From Candidatus Methanocomedens sp. (GTDB lineage: Archaea; Halobacteriota; Methanosarcinia; Methanosarcinales; Methanocomedenaceae), in contig PYCK01000243.1 in the NCBI GenBank assembly GCA_009649835.1, positions 1 to 7,436 on the forward strand: a stretch of 7,436 nt of DNA, in the 5' to 3' direction. Position 1 is the first letter of the stretch. Every line of letters starts with the position of its first letter. The position numbers and the translations under genes were made by a program. Positions 5,402 through 7,436 of the stretch are shown piece by piece. Below the pieces are notes generated by a model. The model had not been told where the DNA came from. It ran no database searches and saw only the letters and a list, made by a program, of their open reading frames with translations.

Positions 5402-7153
5402 TCAAGTGCTTTTTTCTGTTTCTTTTATCTGTATTCGTGCATCCACCACCTGACGTGCCAACGTTTTTGAGGAGTTCATATCAGTCCATGGACTCATGAT
5501 GAATGACTTAATGGCTGCAATAGGAAGGCCATCGGGATAATCTGCATGCCTATATGCATCGGTCCATGAAAGAAGTACACCTTCTCCCCTCATTGCCTGT
5601 TCATGGAGCTTATCGAAAATGTGGCGATTATAGGCATTGTTTTCCTCAAGTTCATCCCGATAGTTGGGATCGCTCATTTCTTGCTCATACGCTTTTTTAG
5701 CATCCACCCCGTCAGGATAAATACGGAAAAGCGTAACTGGACCGTAGTTGTAGTCATTGAGTATGCAAATATAAGGATGTTGTTCCAGTTCTTCCCGTAG
5801 CATCTCAGCCATTTCTACCAGATGACCTATCAATACACGATAACCCTGCTTGCCTAACAGCAATAGGTTAGCTAACGCTGCCATGGTACCTGCTGCAGAG
5901 CGTGAACTTTCCAAGGTGTAGATGCCTGGATGATAATAACCGAACTGATAAAGATATGGCATCTGCTCAGGCTCACGGCTTAGAAGTGTCATATCCTCTC
6001 GGTTTTTTAGAAGAAAAACACTGGAAATATAAGGAGTGTAGCCTGTCTTGTGAAAATCAATTCCAATACTATCTGCCATATGGAGAGATTTGATCTTCAT
6101 GGAAGAATCTTGTAGAGAACGCAGTGTTCTTGCATGATAGCCTAAGGGATTTGTCTCGAAGTCATAATCATTAAATACAGACCATGGCCAGCCAATAACG
6201 GCATCAGCATGGATATGTGGAGGTTTTTCCAGTGAAAATTCATAGGCCAGTCTGTCCCGAAGCTGCACAATTGCAGCCAGATCATCAATTCCAAAGGCGT
6301 CTGTAGTACCCAGAGTAGGGAGGATGACAGCAACTTTTTCCTGTTCTTCGAATGCCTTTCGAAGGTAATCTTCAAGGTCTGTCAACGACATTTCATTTTT
6401 ATGGGTACTGGGTATTGTCACAAGATTCTTTGTTCCCACCCCCAGCCAGCTGGCTATATTATACCGTGAATAATGGGATGATTCTGACGCCACGATCTTC
6501 ACATCATCGCGTATCCCTTCTGTCATACCTGTCCCGCCAAGCATCTTTTCAATTCCCAGTTTACAGCCGTACAGATTCGTGCCTGTACCGCCGAATGTGA
6601 AAAGACCTCCTGACTTTTGCGAATCATAGCCTATCAGATTCGAGAGCATGCTAACAACTTGAATTTCTGCTTTCGCAAAAAGGGCAGAATATTCATCCCA
6701 GATGATGTTAGGGCTATACATTGCAGCCGCGATAAAACCTACAATGCTGGGAACTGTTGGTGGAGGAACGACATTCGCCTGGGTATTTGGATGCCCCCAG
6801 AGAGTCATGCCCTGACAATAATCCGCCAGAGTCTCGGTTACGCTTTCCACCGAGCTTATATGTTCAGGGAAATCCTGTATTTGTGCGGTTCCAAATTGAC
6901 CTTGTTGTTCGATTCCGGATAAAATTGAAGGATTTTCTTTGTCAAAACTTTGAAGCTTGCATGTCGGGCACTCTTCCTGTTTTATTCCCAAGATTGGGGC
7001 AACACATTTCAAATTATCTACATGATCGAGAAAATGTGAAATGGTGTGAGTGAAATAACCGTCCATGATTGGATCTGAAAACGGAGTTGGAAAAAATGTT
7101 TGAATGTGTTCTAGAATTTCTGTATAATGTTTTTCCTTTGTATTTCTTTTCAT
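5402..7153 (-). CDS. PLP-dependent group II amino-acid decarboxylase family protein
   Basis: A 583-residue cytoplasmic enzyme of the pyridoxal-phosphate group II decarboxylase family (glutamate, aspartate, aromatic amino acid and diaminobutyrate decarboxylases). Key residues are visible: the PLP Schiff-base lysine K369 in DFHKTGY, D317 in HADAVIGW to pair with the pyridine nitrogen, H227 in ESSHYSRYN to stack on the ring, and the cofactor-site segment GGLFTFGGTGTN. It is longer than archaeal MfnA-type tyrosine/aspartate decarboxylases (about 370-400 residues), with extra N- and C-terminal segments. An unusual C62-x2-C65 near the N-terminus could bind metal. The substrate cannot be assigned; bacterial PanP-like aspartate decarboxylases and polyamine- or amine-forming enzymes are alternatives. 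Hand counts show lower G+C (25/60 at 5761-5820, 20/60 at 6001-6060) than the operon (38/60 at 2041-2100, 39/60 at 4141-4200), suggesting a different origin. It is monocistronic within the window and convergent with the operon. The ribosome site is weak (ggggg before ATG 7153). Confidence 0.93.
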   Translation of the reverse strand: MKRNTKEKHYTEILEHIQTFFPTPFSDPIMDGYFTHTISHFLDHVDNLKCVAPILGIKQEECPTCKLQSFDKENPSILSGIEQQGQFGTAQIQDFPEHISSVESVTETLADYCQGMTLWGHPNTQANVVPPPTVPSIVGFIAAAMYSPNIIWDEYSALFAKAEIQVVSMLSNLIGYDSQKSGGLFTFGGTGTNLYGCKLGIEKMLGGTGMTEGIRDDVKIVASESSHYSRYNIASWLGVGTKNLVTIPSTHKNEMSLTDLEDYLRKAFEEQEKVAVILPTLGTTDAFGIDDLAAIVQLRDRLAYEFSLEKPPHIHADAVIGWPWSVFNDYDFETNPLGYHARTLRSLQDSSMKIKSLHMADSIGIDFHKTGYTPYISSVFLLKNREDMTLLSREPEQMPYLYQFGYYHPGIYTLESSRSAAGTMAALANLLLLGKQGYRVLIGHLVEMAEMLREELEQHPYICILNDYNYGPVTLFRIYPDGVDAKKAYEQEMSDPNYRDELEENNAYNRHIFDKLHEQAMRGEGVLLSWTDAYRHADYPDGLPIAAIKSFIMSPWTDMNSSKTLARQVVDARIQIKETEKST

Positions 7154-7205
7154 GTTCGACCCCCACAGTTATAGTAACCTATGTATTTGATTTATTTTAG
7201 TTCTC

Positions 7206-7219
7206 ACATATATAATATC
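7206..7219 (-). promoter_or_regulatory. TATA-like box for the decarboxylase gene
   Basis: Read on the minus strand, this segment is gatattatatatgt, a good archaeal TATA-like element. A start about 25 bases downstream would fall near 7185, leaving a leader of about 30 bases before ATG 7153. No operator-like dyad is obvious. Confidence 0.4.
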
Positions 7220-7317
7220 CTGTCACTCATTTGACTGAAAATGCTGAAATGTTGTCAAAAAAGCCTTTAATGTCTCTTTCCAGTACCCATTGGTCGTAGG
7301 AGTTGGGATACCAAAAA

Positions 7318-7436
7318 AGGTTCGCTGATATTCCGCCTGGTGCCATTGGTGTATATACGTACTTCCAGCGGCTGGGCCAGGGTATGCGCCAGTTGATGAC
7401 AGGGAACCGGAAGTTTGCTCTGCAGTATATCGAGCG
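7318..7436 (+). pseudogene. 5'-truncated second copy of the GltB-like gene, running off the window end
   Basis: These 119 bases encode 39 codons (from RFADIPPG onward) identical in protein sequence to residues 454-492 of the complete gene at 3434-5014. Homology begins abruptly at 7318. In the same frame upstream there is a TAG stop at 7297-7299 and no ATG in between, so the first 453 codons are missing here. The three base changes (7338, 7353, 7359) are all silent. This may be a real gene remnant left by duplication or recombination, or an assembly join to a paralog or strain variant. The rest of the copy lies outside the window. Confidence 0.7.

Noticed and set aside
1..7436. CRISPR array, tRNA, rRNA or insertion sequence
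   Set aside because: No regularly spaced short repeats, no cloverleaf-like segment, no rRNA-like stretch and no transposase motif or terminal inverted repeats were seen. The only long repeat is the GltB-like gene fragment.

Overview
The window looks like chromosomal DNA of a strictly anaerobic prokaryote, most likely an archaeon of the methanogen/anaerobic methanotroph (Methanosarcinales-like) type. This assignment is an inference. It rests on a BRE/TATA-like promoter upstream of the first gene and a TATA-like box upstream of the minus-strand gene, strong GGAG-type ribosome sites, a gene set of oxygen-sensitive Fe-S flavoproteins, and a stand-alone glutamate-synthase-type FMN protein. There is no 16S or other phylogenetic marker here.

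Layout. Positions 1-304 are an AT-rich upstream region with a TATA-like box, a long imperfect inverted repeat just downstream of it, and two smaller hairpins. Positions 305-5014 hold four codirectional genes: a NuoE-like [2Fe-2S] thioredoxin-fold subunit, a NuoF-like NADH/FMN subunit with extra Fe-S domains at both ends, a short NuoG/HydA-N-terminus-like ferredoxin subunit rich in cysteines, and a GltB-like FMN-barrel protein. A clear hairpin plus nine-T terminator at 5035-5068 closes the unit. Positions 5069-5401 carry no supported gene and include a strongly G/T-skewed segment. Positions 5402-7153 on the minus strand encode a PLP-dependent group II amino-acid decarboxylase with its own TATA-like box near 7206-7219. 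From 7318 to the window end there is a 5'-truncated second copy of part of the GltB-like gene.

How the genes fit together. NuoE- and NuoF-like subunits without any membrane Nuo subunits, with the NuoF-like protein carrying an N-terminal thioredoxin-like [2Fe-2S] domain and a C-terminal 2[4Fe-4S] domain, match the soluble HydBC/HndAC type found in electron-bifurcating hydrogenases. No hydrogenase or formate dehydrogenase catalytic subunit is present. In its place are a small multi-cluster ferredoxin protein and a GltB-like FMN protein that lacks both the amidotransferase domain and the canonical [3Fe-4S] cysteines of glutamate synthase but has an N-terminal CX2CX3CX3C motif. The best reading is a soluble NAD(H)-linked oxidoreductase, possibly electron-bifurcating, whose second substrate is unknown. 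This is the most interesting candidate system in the window.

The right end needs care. The final 119 bases match 4793-4911 with only three differences, all synonymous. The last 77 bases are identical, and 77 is a common assembler k-mer length, so the contig may simply stop at an assembly-graph junction created by a second copy of the gene.
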